Of a stretch of DNA of 64,000 nt, positions 31,346-41,151 are shown in pieces. The position numbers were made by a program, and so were the translations under genes. Origin of the DNA: Gaertneriomyces semiglobifer (lineage: Eukaryota; Chytridiomycota; Chytridiomycetes; Spizellomycetales; Spizellomycetaceae); the NCBI GenBank assembly GCA_025558075.1, contig JAHLKF010000006.1:558001-622000 (forward strand). Reading direction: 5' to 3'. Under the pieces are notes generated by a model. It was not told the DNA's origin and searched no databases. It was given only the letters and a program-made list of their open reading frames with translations. Position 1 is the stretch's first letter. Each line of letters starts with the position of its first letter.

Positions 31346-32599
31346 CCACAATCAACTTCACATGGAGGTCAGTTTCAAGTAGATTCTGGCTGCACACAGC
31401 CGCTGAGACAGCTGAGGCAGCTTTTGACGCGTTTACCCGGTGAACCTGTTCAGTGATTGATTACACATTTCACTTCGCATCATGAGGATGTTTATTAGCT
31501 CGGCACATTGGGATCGAAGAAAAAAGATCATATGATAATTTACGAGAACATTCGTTCGTCCCAAGGCACGGAACAAGCTTGGTAGTTGATAAGTCAAAGG
31601 GTGCAGTACATGCGACGGAGCCTGGTCTCTGTTCTCAATTTCAATGGGGCATACGAAGCTGAAAACCCCTCAGCAGGACCCTGTCTGTGTCACGAATTAG
31701 GTTGAATTGATAGTGGTCAAATTCATGTCGACGTTTTACGTGATGTATTTTAGATGGTTTAGACCTAAAAGGCCTGAGTCTTTGGGGGACTCGTCCGACT
31801 GTTCAATGCCCTTTGCCGACTGGGCTCCAGGCCCAATATTTTTCTTTTTAAACTTCAAAATCCCGCGGTGATCGCCGCTTAATTTGCCGCGATCGGTAAA
31901 CTAAAATCACGTTTTGCCCACAGTGGCGTAGTAAAGTGACCCAGCCGGTCGGTTCTCGTGCGCCGATCTACTGGACTCGCATGCCCGTTACCGTGGTCTG
32001 TCGATTTTAGAAATGGGGTTGGCCATATATGACTCTTTGGATTTTATCAGAATGTTCTGCGACAAGTGGGGTCTCTCACAATCAGTCAGCGGCGCATCCA
32101 CGAACCAAACGGGTGGCTACTGGACCCCCACTCATAATACTCGCAAGAACGCGGATCGCTGGCTCGGCCTCTCCTCATCCCAACCAGTCACACATCACTT
32201 AAGAGAAACCCGATCGTGCTCGAAAGTCAGATCGAAATGTGGCCTGAGCTCATTGGATCCGAGCCCGTGGGTCCGACGCTTCGGAACTGTTTCGCAGCAG
32301 ACTTGCGACTTTTGAATCTTGCTTCGGACCTCTCCCCCAATTTTCACCTATAAAACTGCGACGACCACGATCGTTTTCTTCGCAAGATATTTTTAAGATC
32401 AAAATAAAGTGCACACCGCCCCCGCATTACGCTTTATCCTCAGAACAGTAGAGCCACCTGCTTCGTAGCCTATTTGTACCGTTAGCCCCATTGTCTTCGT
32501 CCCTTGCCTACAGAGCAAGAACCCCCAATGTGCTCCATTCTGCACAGACGATTACCCCACCACCAAGCGTTTACCCTTGAGCTCTCTCCGGCAGCGGTA
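31346..32599. other. gene-free region before the response-regulator gene
   Basis: No credible gene or RNA. The last 200 bp serve as promoter and 5' leader of the response regulator. An earlier in-frame ATG for that gene exists at 32528. Confidence 0.45.
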
Positions 32600-33430
32600 A
32601 TGCACGACGCGACAATGAATAATATTGACTGGAACAGCTTCCGCATTGCAGTCGTCGATGACAATTCAATGTATGTATTCGCTCTTTGGCTTGGTTACGC
32701 CTCATTCCTGTATTCATCTCGAACCTTTTTTAGTAACCAAAAAATCATTGTAAAACTCCTCAAAAAACACCTAAATATTCACATTCAACCAGAAGACATA
32801 TTTCACAACGGTCATCACTGTCTACACGCGCTGGCGCAAAAGGAGTATGACCTGATCCTCCTCGACATTGAAATGCCGGTGTTGGACGGTATGGAAACCG
32901 CTGTGCGCATCCGTAACGGTCTTCCGACACCACCGCTTGAAACCGAATCCCTCGGTGATTCCGTGAACGACTTTTCCGCTTCTGGCGCACCTACCCTAAC
33001 AATACTCCCGCTCAACCGCAACGTGCCCATCGTGGCAGTGACCTGCTCCGCGCTGGATCATCAAAGAGAACACTACCTTTCTCTTGGCATGAACGAGGTC
33101 GTTGCCAAGCCACTACAACCACCACTGCTTGTTGACGCCGTCAAACGGCATCTGCGGACAGCGCAGGCTAGACGTGATGGTGCGAGGGTTACAAGACATT
33201 CCCAAGATGCCTCATGGGATTCAGACGATTCCACAGCGCTCGGTCCCTCATCATCCTCTGCCTCCTCTCGCGGAAGGTCAGCTTCTTGCGAACCGAGAAG
33301 AACATCATCCTCAACAAGCACATCCCCTCCTTTGCGTGATTCGCCGGCGCTGAGGATACGAAAGATCTTCGAGACTTCAATCCACGCAAAGTCAGACTCT
33401 GACACATCAAACAGTCCACCCCCAAATTGA
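32600..33430 (+). CDS. stand-alone response-regulator receiver protein (Srr1-like)
   Basis: Two exons (32600-32670, 32734-33430; 63-nt intron) give 255 residues. The receiver fold begins AVVDDNS (acidic pair) and is joined by splicing to NQKIIVKLLKKH. The phosphoacceptor Asp is in LILLDIEMPVLDG, a conserved Thr is in VAVTCSA, and the switch Lys is in VVAKPL. The fold is interrupted by an unusual insert of about 35 residues (NGLPTPPLETES... to LNRNVP) between alpha-3 and beta-4. A Ser-rich disordered tail of about 80 residues follows with no DNA-binding domain. It would accept phosphate from a hybrid histidine kinase through an HPt protein. ATGs at 32528 and 32615 are alternative starts. Confidence 0.85.
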   Translation: MHDATMNNIDWNSFRIAVVDDNSMYVFALWLGYASFLYSSRTFFSNQKIIVKLLKKHLNIHIQPEDIFHNGHHCLHALAQKEYDLILLDIEMPVLDGMETAVRIRNGLPTPPLETESLGDSVNDFSASGAPTLTILPLNRNVPIVAVTCSALDHQREHYLSLGMNEVVAKPLQPPLLVDAVKRHLRTAQARRDGARVTRHSQDASWDSDDSTALGPSSSSASSRGRSASCEPRRTSSSTSTSPPLRDSPALRIRKIFETSIHAKSDSDTSNSPPPN

Positions 33431-33572
33431 AGGGTCGTACTCTGGTTTTTGTAAATCACGAGTCACTGTCGCAGCCTTTACTGGGTGCTTGTACATATAG
33501 ATTATAATGTAGTATACCAATTTTGTGTTTGTGAATGTTTGTATATTAGTGTATTGTGAATACAGCTGCTCA

Positions 33573-35463
33573 CTACATCACTACCCCTTCACTGTAATTC
33601 TTGGCGGCATCCCAGTAGTGCACCACCTTCATCTTTTCCAGGTATTCTCGTACCTTGCCCTCCGTCGGCAAATTCCGCATTTTGAAGAACTTGAACGCTC
33701 GTTCGGCAACTTCGCCTTCCCACACCAACACACATTGGTTGCGGGACTGAGCGTCCATGGTGTATGACGTGCCCTCGTCATCGTCATCATCTTCTTCCTG
33801 CTTCTTTTCGCCCGACCAGTCAATTCGCCGCAGCAAGAGCTTTTTATACGCCTTGATACCTTTCGGTCCACCTTCCACAATCACCAAGCTCATACCAGAA
33901 TAAACCAAGGCACAACCAGTAAGTTGCCATTGCTGGGCATTGATATCCACTTTGTAACGATGTGATGGGTGTGTCAAGTCGTTGATTCTGAATACCGCCA
34001 CCTGCACCATGTCCGTTTTGGCATCCTCTGTAATCTTCTTTCGTTTCTTTTCCTTTCGCTGCTCGTCCGTCAGTTTTGTAGAAGCGACCAGATCCTTGTG
34101 CTTTTGCCGACGAGCTGCCATCTGCTTTTGTACCAGTGCTTCCACCTGCGTAGGATCCTGTACGGCTTCTGTCCCGAGTACCCGCATCAGGTTTGAGATC
34201 TTTACTTTCGGTTGATCGGGAGGTAATAGCCCCAGTCGGATTTTATCCTGCTTCTCCTTTTGCAACTCTAAACGGCGCTGACGACGGAGCTTTTTTTGTT
34301 CCTGATGAAATAACCGCATTGTCAGAAAGAGGCACATCATGAGCCGAAAATACTCGTACACAACACACCTTCTTCGTAAGCATTAAAGGCATTGGTTTCG
34401 GGTCCCCAGGTTCTAATGGCGGTTGTATCGGAATTGGATGCTGAACCAAGTTTGTGACCACAGATGATTCTGGGTTGAGTGCTGAGGCTGGATCAAAGGA
34501 GTCGTACCCATTCGGTGCTAGCTGTGCGTCCCACCATTCCACTGGCGGTGGTGGGTCAGTCTGTGGAGGAACATTGGTGAGTACTGTGGCAAAAGCACGC
34601 ATACCGCCATTGAACAGTAAATACCCGTATAGATTGGTCAGACACAAGCTCTAATTCTGCAGCTATTCCAGTTTTTGTCGCAGTTTCAGCAATCTCGGCT
34701 TTCAATTTCTCCAATTGGGCCTTGGCTCTCAATTGGTTCGCCTCATTGATAAACCTCCCATGTTGAATAAATCGAAACCCTTTTTTCCCACGCTCTTTTG
34801 GCGCTGCCGCACTCTTTGTTTGCAAATTCGGATCAAAGTAGGGATTCTTCGTTGGGTCAGCAAATTCCGCCTTTATATCTTCCGCCTTTATTTCCTTTTT
34901 TACAGTTTCCTTCGGCTGTGCCAGTCGTTGATTAGCCTTCACAGTCGCAAAGTCCGGTTTTGGTACTAGCGCCTTGACTCCTCCCTTGATATTCAACTGA
35001 CCAGTTCCATCCACAGTTAATGCCGGATGGTACTCCATTTTGAGACCACGCTTATCTCTTCCACCAAGCGGTAACGGAGGTGGACTGTACGTAGGCGTTG
35101 CCTGAAGACTTTGTCTTACTCTGGCCTTCGCTTCTTCTATTCGTCGTTGAATTTCTTCAGCATTCGACAGGGGTTGTGCTGCAGGTTGCAGCGTTGCACT
35201 CGCCGATCCATTTTGCGATGGTGCGGCAGGAGTTATAGCTCCCTGTTTTTTTAAAGCGGCCATTTTCTCCTGAATTTCTTTGGCTTTGGCTGCTACCATT
35301 GCTTTGACCTACGAATGGCGCTTTAGATCACGATGAGATGCCAATAACGCTGTGAATTCAGGTGAACCTTATCTGCGTCAAAGCCAGGGGGCCCATTTTT
35401 CGCTTTCTTCGCATCGGGACCAGGACTATCGTCAGCTCGTCTCTTTAATGAGTCCCCCGCCAT
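33573..35463 (-). CDS. PRP3: U4/U6 snRNP splicing factor PRP3
   Basis: Four exons (35368-35463, 34625-35308, 34369-34560, 33573-34301; introns of 59, 64 and 67 nt) give 566 residues. PRP3 binds U4/U6 snRNA in the tri-snRNP. The family signature is clear: YHPALTVD and NPYFDP in the middle, then VEWWDAQLAPNGYDSFD, LTKKEQKKLRRQRR (restored across intron 3), KVKISNLMRVLGTEAVQDPT, VEALVQKQMAARRQKH and the C-terminal DUF1115 block with ALVYSGMSLVIVEGGPKGIKAYKKLLLRRIDW. Length is slightly shorter than human PRPF3 because the N-terminal PWI domain is absent. The first intron has a weak donor, GTTCAC. It is convergent with the response-regulator gene. Confidence 0.95.
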
Positions 35464-35936
35464 GGTTTCTCTTGCGCTGGTGAACGTTGAGATAGTAAAC
35501 TTTCACGTAGAAATGTGTGTGTGTGTTGGCAAATGGCCCCGACATTCATCGAGTGCACTTCAGATCACGTGTTATTTCACATGACCTTCAGCTGTGCCCA
35601 TGTCTGTCACGAGATGAAAATGGAAAATGGAAAAGATCTGCAAAGTGACAAAGTCCTTATTGAACGCGTCCACTGTCATCGCGGAGGCATCGCCATGACA
35701 CAGCAGTCGACTGATGAAGCCGCTCTTACAGAACGCACCGCGTCACTTGTGTCAAGCCTTCAGACGCCAAGAGGATGTGCAGCCGGACGTCATGAAGTGG
35801 AAGTGTTCAGCATCTGGCAGTATAAATTGGCAGCGATGCAAGTCTTCCCAGGCTACGATTGGACATCCAATATCTTAAAAACACTAGCCAACAAGACACT
35901 TCAACTTTTCAAACGATCGACACAGTACCTAACATA
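35464..35936. other. divergent promoter region, PRP3 / small repeat protein
   Basis: No gene is supported here, although an open frame of 140 codons (35515-35937) overlaps it. The region holds promoter sequence for both neighbours, including a TATA box for the plus-strand gene. Confidence 0.45.
35821..35827 (+). promoter_or_regulatory. TATA box of the small repeat protein gene
   Basis: TATAAAT lies 116 nt upstream of the start at 35937. A TATA-driven small gene next to a housekeeping gene would suit an inducible gene; this is inference only. Confidence 0.5.
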
Positions 35937-36317
35937 ATGGACAAGCTCAAGAACCTAGTGTCAGGCCACGGCTCCTCAGCTGGAGGATCTCACAACAGCG
36001 CTGACCAAGGCGTCGACTTTGCCCAAGCTGGTGGTTACCTCCCCAAGACTGGCACCGCACAAGGAAACATGATTGACAAAGGCCAAGCATACATGAGCGG
36101 CACTTCAAGTGGCAATACCGGCGCTACCTCTCACGCTGGGGGTGGATACCAGCAATACGCCAACCAAGGCGTAGACGCTGCTCAGGGTGGTGGATACTTG
36201 CCCAAAACCGGCACCACGCACGGCAACGCGATTGACAAACTGCAGTCCTTCGCTGGCGGAAGCAACACTGGTCATCCTGGCAAGACAAACACAATGGGGA
36301 GCGGGGCTCCCCTCTGA
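35937..36317 (+). CDS. small Gly-rich protein with two internal repeats
   Basis: Single exon, 126 residues, very hydrophilic and rich in Gly, Ser, Thr, Asn and Gln, with no Cys or Trp. Two repeats of about 35 residues are evident, each with NQGVD/DQGVD, AQ.GGYLPKTGT, HGN or QGN, and IDK. The composition resembles hydrophilins and other stress-induced fungal proteins, but I do not recognise the exact family. The start is the only ATG before the repeats and follows a TATA box by about 116 nt. Confidence 0.7.
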   Translation: MDKLKNLVSGHGSSAGGSHNSADQGVDFAQAGGYLPKTGTAQGNMIDKGQAYMSGTSSGNTGATSHAGGGYQQYANQGVDAAQGGGYLPKTGTTHGNAIDKLQSFAGGSNTGHPGKTNTMGSGAPL

Positions 36318-36757
36318 AGATTCTCAGCGCAACCAATTTCACACTGTACATGTATTCTTTTTGTTCAATAAATCTGAGATAGTTATACCCATCAATTCCT
36401 TCGCGTGGATGTGTGCGGGAATACGCGTAACTGACTTGTTAGCTGTGATGAGGTAATCAATTGCCCTCACATTTCTTATTGCTATTTATCCCCTTCGCAA
36501 CACTGGCCCTTTTATGACAACTTCTGAATGGCCACCACCTCCCCCGCAGCTGCACTTGTCCCTTCTTCTCACTTTGCCCGCCTTTTGTTTGCGTGTGCAT
36601 TCACTCTGACATTACAGGCTCTGCCCCGACTACAAACCCCTGCAGCAGAAGGCAACCTGGCAGCAGAGCGAGACATTTCTTGTTCACTCGTAAGTCCCCC
36701 ATCCAAGCTGAATACGCACGACGACTCGCAGCTACCTGCACAATAAAGCTTGCGATA

Positions 36758-37204
36758 ATGGCAAAGTCGAACAGAAAAGCCAAGTCCTCGCCTCGCAAAG
36801 CTTCCAGTTTAGGTGTTAACGTGCGACCACCTCGATCAGGAGCGAGCGCTTCACCAACACCAACAACACCCACAGTGGACCCGGAGGTGGCACGCCGTTG
36901 CAAACGCAAGTCGCTGACCCCATGCCGCTCCATACCACAGGACAACACCGACCCTGGGGTGGTATTTCAGATTGATTGGTATGGCGAGGTGAAGGTGCGG
37001 GCGGTAGGAGACTGTCCACTGCCACCGAGCTGCAGGAGGGAGAGCTCGGATTCAATCAGTACAGGCGCAAGTTCACCAAGCTCGCAAAAGCTCGGCAAGA
37101 GTACTGGGAAGGGTACCGTGAGGAGCGGAGGGAGAAGCGGGAAGGCCGGGAAGCCACCCGCTGTCAAACGTGGCAATTCGACATTGTCTGACACCGGGAG
37201 ATAA
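36758..37204 (+). CDS. hypothetical basic protein
   Basis: An open frame of 148 residues starts MAKSNRKAKSSPRK. It is Ser/Lys/Arg/Pro-rich at both ends, with a short ordered-looking centre (VVFQIDWYGEVKVRAVGD). No family is recognised. The upstream in-frame sequence is open to 36593 but without similarity, so the start is uncertain. It could also be one exon of a spliced gene or a chance frame. Confidence 0.35.
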   Translation: MAKSNRKAKSSPRKASSLGVNVRPPRSGASASPTPTTPTVDPEVARRCKRKSLTPCRSIPQDNTDPGVVFQIDWYGEVKVRAVGDCPLPPSCRRESSDSISTGASSPSSQKLGKSTGKGTVRSGGRSGKAGKPPAVKRGNSTLSDTGR

Positions 37205-38050
37205 GCTGATGGGCGCACTGGGCCGCGCCGTTAGAACTCTGAAAGGAGCGGGATGGTGACTTTTGGAATGGATGACTAGTTAGTTGTACACTTGTCCCTC
37301 CACCTGCTTTGAGGGCAACATCAGTGATAGTGGTGACTGAACTGGGTGACGGAATACACAGCACGGTTGCATTGAGGAAAAGGCAGGGTGCATTACTGAC
37401 TTTCTGCGACTTTGTTTGCGTGCCTATGATCATCATCATCCTGTCCGTCTGTACCGACAAGTTCATGCATACTAGGTAGTGGTATAGGCTGCTATTCCTG
37501 CTGCCTGCCCGCAAGCCATCCTTCGGGAATTGCAGGGTCGCGCGCGGTTGCGTAAACGACTTTTTTGGGAAAAAATTGACGCGCGCTGCGACGCGTTTGT
37601 TTTTGTTATCAATAGGATGTGATTTTAGGCGCCGATTTTTGGCGTTTGTCGCGCTGCGATTTGCGTCGATTCGGCCGACCACCTTTTAATTTTGGCTGCA
37701 TGCTGCGAGGCCGATGGCTGAGCGACCTACTGCGACATCAGAATTCTGTGCAGGCTGCTGCTATCTTCTCGCACCTTTTTTTTGCCGGGAACGACGACGA
37801 TTGCTAATGCTCCCACGGGCGTGCTTTACTGTGGTATCCGTAGTTCCTCCACTCTTCACTGCTTTAATTAACACTGCGTGCCGCGGCTGTTAGCAGTCTC
37901 ACTCTTTCATATCCGTCATAGTCAGTCACAATAGATCAGAACCTCTTCAAACACCAGTCAACATATTCAGAGAACAAACGGCGTCTACTGCCATCCATTC
38001 TCATCTTTCACCGACGCTATCAAGCTGTTAAGGACACCACGGCGAGCGGT
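37205..38050. other. intergenic region
   Basis: No gene is supported. A minus-strand frame of 172 codons (37164-37682) is low in family resemblance and is not called. A GC-rich segment with CGCGCTGCGACGCG lies near 37580. The right end is the promoter of the next plus-strand gene. Confidence 0.45.
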
Positions 38051-39169
38051 ATGCAACAACAGGTCCCTGATACCCACGTCTTTTCCAGACAAGAAGACGC
38101 CTTCTGGCAGGATTTTGTGGATTCTACCCGGAGCACGCGCTATCTTCGTGATTCCTTTATCGAATATCCTGGGCAGCTCGTTTCTACAATCATCAATGGC
38201 CTTACTCTCATTATTTTTGTGGCTTCCATCATTGCTGCCTACGTCGCACGCAAAAACACGACACCTATTCAATTCTATGCTGAAGGAAGACGACGACGGC
38301 CTAGTAGGGACAAAGGGAAGCGAAGGAGCCGGATCGGGATTGACCCCAGGAGAATATCGCGGTACTCTGCCTATACTACCACAAGTGACAAACGCAGGAG
38401 CGTATTCTCACTAGGCAATGATAAGCGCAAAAGTATCTTTTCTACCACAGGCATGTCCGTTTTTTCTGGGGGAAGTGCACCGTCGTTCGACGCGCTTCCT
38501 CCGATGCCTGCAAGCAGAGGGTACCAAGATAATATGGACATTCCCATGAATCAGCTTGCACAACGCGATCCCGCCCTGGGCCCTCGCGTTTCCTTCCATC
38601 CTCACCTGTATGGCGAACCGTCACAGCCTGCTCCATCTCTTGGAAGCCCGGTATTATCACCATCTGGACCATCCCAAACACGACGAGGTTCACACTATTC
38701 TGTCGCGACTTCTCCCCCGGCCCTTGACGAATCAAGTGAGCACCCGTCGCACTTCCCACGTGTCAATCCGTTCCGGCGATCTTGGGTATCCGTTGCTGAT
38801 CCAAGTGACGCTGTCCTCTATTTTCGGCCTCGCCAAAGTCCCGGAACATTCCTTGTGGCATCCGCAGAATGGGACAGTGACGAGGAAGACTGGTGGGAAG
38901 ACGAAGAAATGTGGGCTGGCGTTGAGACCATTGTGGATGACGGTACTGTGTTCCCGCCCACAGCGGACTCATACCCACGCCTTCCGTCTCCGTGTGCTTC
39001 ATTCCCTGATACGGCCGCCGATGAGATTACGGTGATCGCCCATCATCCACAAAATGCAGAAGGTCGCCACGCCTCAAGCACCGCGCGACCAAGCGCAAGT
39101 TCGGAGGAAACCGAAGGTTCCGTAGACTATTGGGATCAGGAGGACTGGTGGGACCATTATTATAGTTAG
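38051..39169 (+). CDS. single-pass membrane protein with acidic, Trp-rich tail
   Basis: Single exon, 372 residues. One clear transmembrane segment spans about residues 43-66 (LVSTIINGLTLIIFVASIIAAYV), followed at once by a very basic juxtamembrane stretch (GRRRRPSRDKGKRRSR) that predicts the tail on the cytosolic side. The rest is Ser/Pro-rich and disordered, and includes two acidic-aromatic clusters, EWDSDEEDWWEDEEMW near 280 and DQEDWWDHYYS at the C terminus. No family is recognised. The clusters look like short linear docking motifs; that is inference. Confidence 0.65.
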   Translation: MQQQVPDTHVFSRQEDAFWQDFVDSTRSTRYLRDSFIEYPGQLVSTIINGLTLIIFVASIIAAYVARKNTTPIQFYAEGRRRRPSRDKGKRRSRIGIDPRRISRYSAYTTTSDKRRSVFSLGNDKRKSIFSTTGMSVFSGGSAPSFDALPPMPASRGYQDNMDIPMNQLAQRDPALGPRVSFHPHLYGEPSQPAPSLGSPVLSPSGPSQTRRGSHYSVATSPPALDESSEHPSHFPRVNPFRRSWVSVADPSDAVLYFRPRQSPGTFLVASAEWDSDEEDWWEDEEMWAGVETIVDDGTVFPPTADSYPRLPSPCASFPDTAADEITVIAHHPQNAEGRHASSTARPSASSEETEGSVDYWDQEDWWDHYYS

Positions 39170-39342
39170 GAGATGAATTGTGCGCCTGGTCCAGCAAATA
39201 GTATAGATTATTTATTAGTTAGGTAACATTTTTGTAATAACACGTTCACCTGTTTGACGGTTGCGGTCAAGTCGTCTCCATACAGTCAACCGTTCAGGCT
39301 CACTTTATTCTCATCGCCCGCGCAAGTTATCCAGTTATAGCT

Positions 39343-39849
39343 TTAGCGACCCCGCTTTTTGCCCTTGCCTTTCTTCACTGCTCCGCCCTGATGCCTGGAC
39401 GGCGCTTGGGACGTAGGTATGGTATCCGGGGTGATATCCATTGGTGTCGGCTCCGTCGTAGCAGGCAATGATTCTTCTGCTAATTCGGGAACTGCATGCA
39501 TCTTCAGCATCAATGACAGGTTTAATCGTTCAAACTTCTTCAGATCTTGTTGACGATCCGTCTTGAACTTTATGCACTACACAGCGTGAATGGGATGAAC
39601 AAAACAGCCGCATTTGTTCCAAGGCGATTCAGAAATGGCGCACGTACTGTAGGTCCATTATCTACTTTCAGCACCAGCACACCCTCTGTATGACGGTATT
39701 TTGAGACATATCTGGTCTGCATACAGGTTTTAGCACTTTTTTTGGTCCCAGCAAATCAAAGAGGTCTCACAGCTTACCTTGACCGGATCACTCTCGTAAA
39801 GGTCCTCCACGGCCCTCTGAAAATCCTCCCATGCTTCTATATAGACCAT
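39343..39849 (-). CDS. SRP9: signal recognition particle 9 kDa subunit (SRP9)
   Basis: Three exons (39778-39849, 39648-39716, 39343-39576; introns of 61 and 71 nt) give 124 residues. SRP9 pairs with SRP14 on the Alu domain of SRP RNA to slow elongation. The sequence follows the family: YIEAWEDFQRAVEDLYESDPVK, then RYVSKYRH.EGVLVLKV, then CIKFKTDRQQDLKKFERLNLSLM, where the exons join in phase 0. A Lys/Gly-rich tail follows (KKGKGKKRGR). This gene is easily missed because each exon is short. Confidence 0.88.
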
Positions 39850-39993
39850 TGTGCTTAGCGTTCACTCTCTGGTCTATTACTGCATCTGTTAACTGTCAAT
39901 GTCTGACCCTAGCCCTGGGGATTTTGTTGCCGTTGATCTGCGTGTTCTGCAGCATTTCTTGCCACAACACAGCTGGACTGGTGAATAATTGCG

Positions 39994-41065
39994 ATGGCTG
40001 ATAATACCACCAACGGAGCCGCCGCTGGCACCGCCGTGCCCAAGGCGCTGTCCAAGAGGTTTAAAAAGGACAAAGATGGGAGTTTAAAAAAGTTCTTTGA
40101 GAGCGATATTGGATCTCAGGTATGTTGTCCGAGTGGGAACAATGCGGAATAGCATGATCCTCGAGCTGATTACGCTTGAATATTAGCTCTTCCTTCACCT
40201 GACAAGACAAGCAGAGGCGCAGACGTTTATATCCAACTTCATCCAAGATGTCCTACCCACTTATCTTCGCCGCCAAGACCCGACACCATTCACCGCGCGA
40301 GAGCTGAAGAAGATCAAGCGTGAGGCACGAGATCCGGATCAGCCGAAACGGCCTAACAGTGCTTATATCATCTTTTCGAAAGCTATGAGACCGCAGTTGA
40401 AGGAGGAGATGCCCGAACTGACCAACAAAGGTCTCATCAGTGAGATTGCGAAGCGTTGGACGGCTTTGAGCGAGACTGAGCGTGCTCCTTATGAAGAAGA
40501 GGCTAGCGAAGAAAAGGCCAAGTATAATGTCCAGAAGAAGGCCTGGGTTGACGGGAAAACAAAGGAAGGGGAGACTGTCCTGGAACGCTCATCCGGTGCC
40601 GATGACAAGGACGATGATGAGACGGATACCGAATCCGAGGCAGAAGAGGTAGCCAAACCGGCCCTTCCATCGCAAAAGTTAGACAAAAAGTCAAAGCCTG
40701 CCGCTCAGAAGGCCACGAAATCTGCAGCTGCCGAAGCGACTGAGAAAAAGGCCAAAAAGGATAAGGCTGCCAACGGCAAGGCAACTCCGGTATCAGCCAA
40801 GATCACAGCCACGCCAGCTAAGACGCCAGCATCGGCACCTGCGCCGGGGACACCTACTCCCTCGAAAAAGGACAAAAAGCGCAAGGCTGGTGATTTGGAG
40901 CCGTCCGAGGCCGTGACTCCTGCCCCTGGGTCTGAGAAGAAAAAGAGAAAGAAGAGAAAGAGTCTGGGTGAAAGCGCCGCCCCGGCGACCCCTGCAGTCT
41001 CAGGCGATCAATCCGCAAAAAAGCCGAAATCAACGAGGCCAAAGACGAGATCTAGCAAAGACTGA
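39994..41065 (+). CDS. HMG-box chromatin protein
   Basis: Two exons (39994-40119, 40187-41065; 67-nt intron) give 334 residues. A single HMG box spans about residues 103-170: PKRPNSAYIIFSKAMRPQ, then IAKRWTALSETERAPYEEEA and AKYNVQKKAW. The region before it is helical. The tail is a long Lys/Ala/Pro-rich, histone-H1-like stretch with a nuclear basic cluster (KKKRKKRKS). Such proteins bend DNA non-specifically and resemble NHP6/HMO1-type factors. The 5' gene border is about 145 bp from the SRP9 start, so the two share a divergent promoter. Confidence 0.88.
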
Positions 41066-41151
41066 GTACACAGGTGATGAGCCCGCTTGCACAGGACCTG
41101 GTTGTCAATAAATTATGTATTTCAAGCAATTATCTACATGCTTCTGGTATC

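Noticed and set aside
26007..31350. 14-mer GTGGGAATATTCAA inverted at 26007 and 31337, as a possible outer repeat of the nuclease unit
   Set aside because: A 14-base match between two points of a 64-kb window is expected by chance, and flanking sequence does not align.
35515..35937. 140-codon plus-strand frame in the PRP3 divergent promoter
   Set aside because: It covers the TATA box and leader of the small repeat protein and has no similarity.
37164..37682. 172-codon minus-strand frame
   Set aside because: It has mixed composition, no domain, and overlaps the end of another weak frame; no supporting signals.
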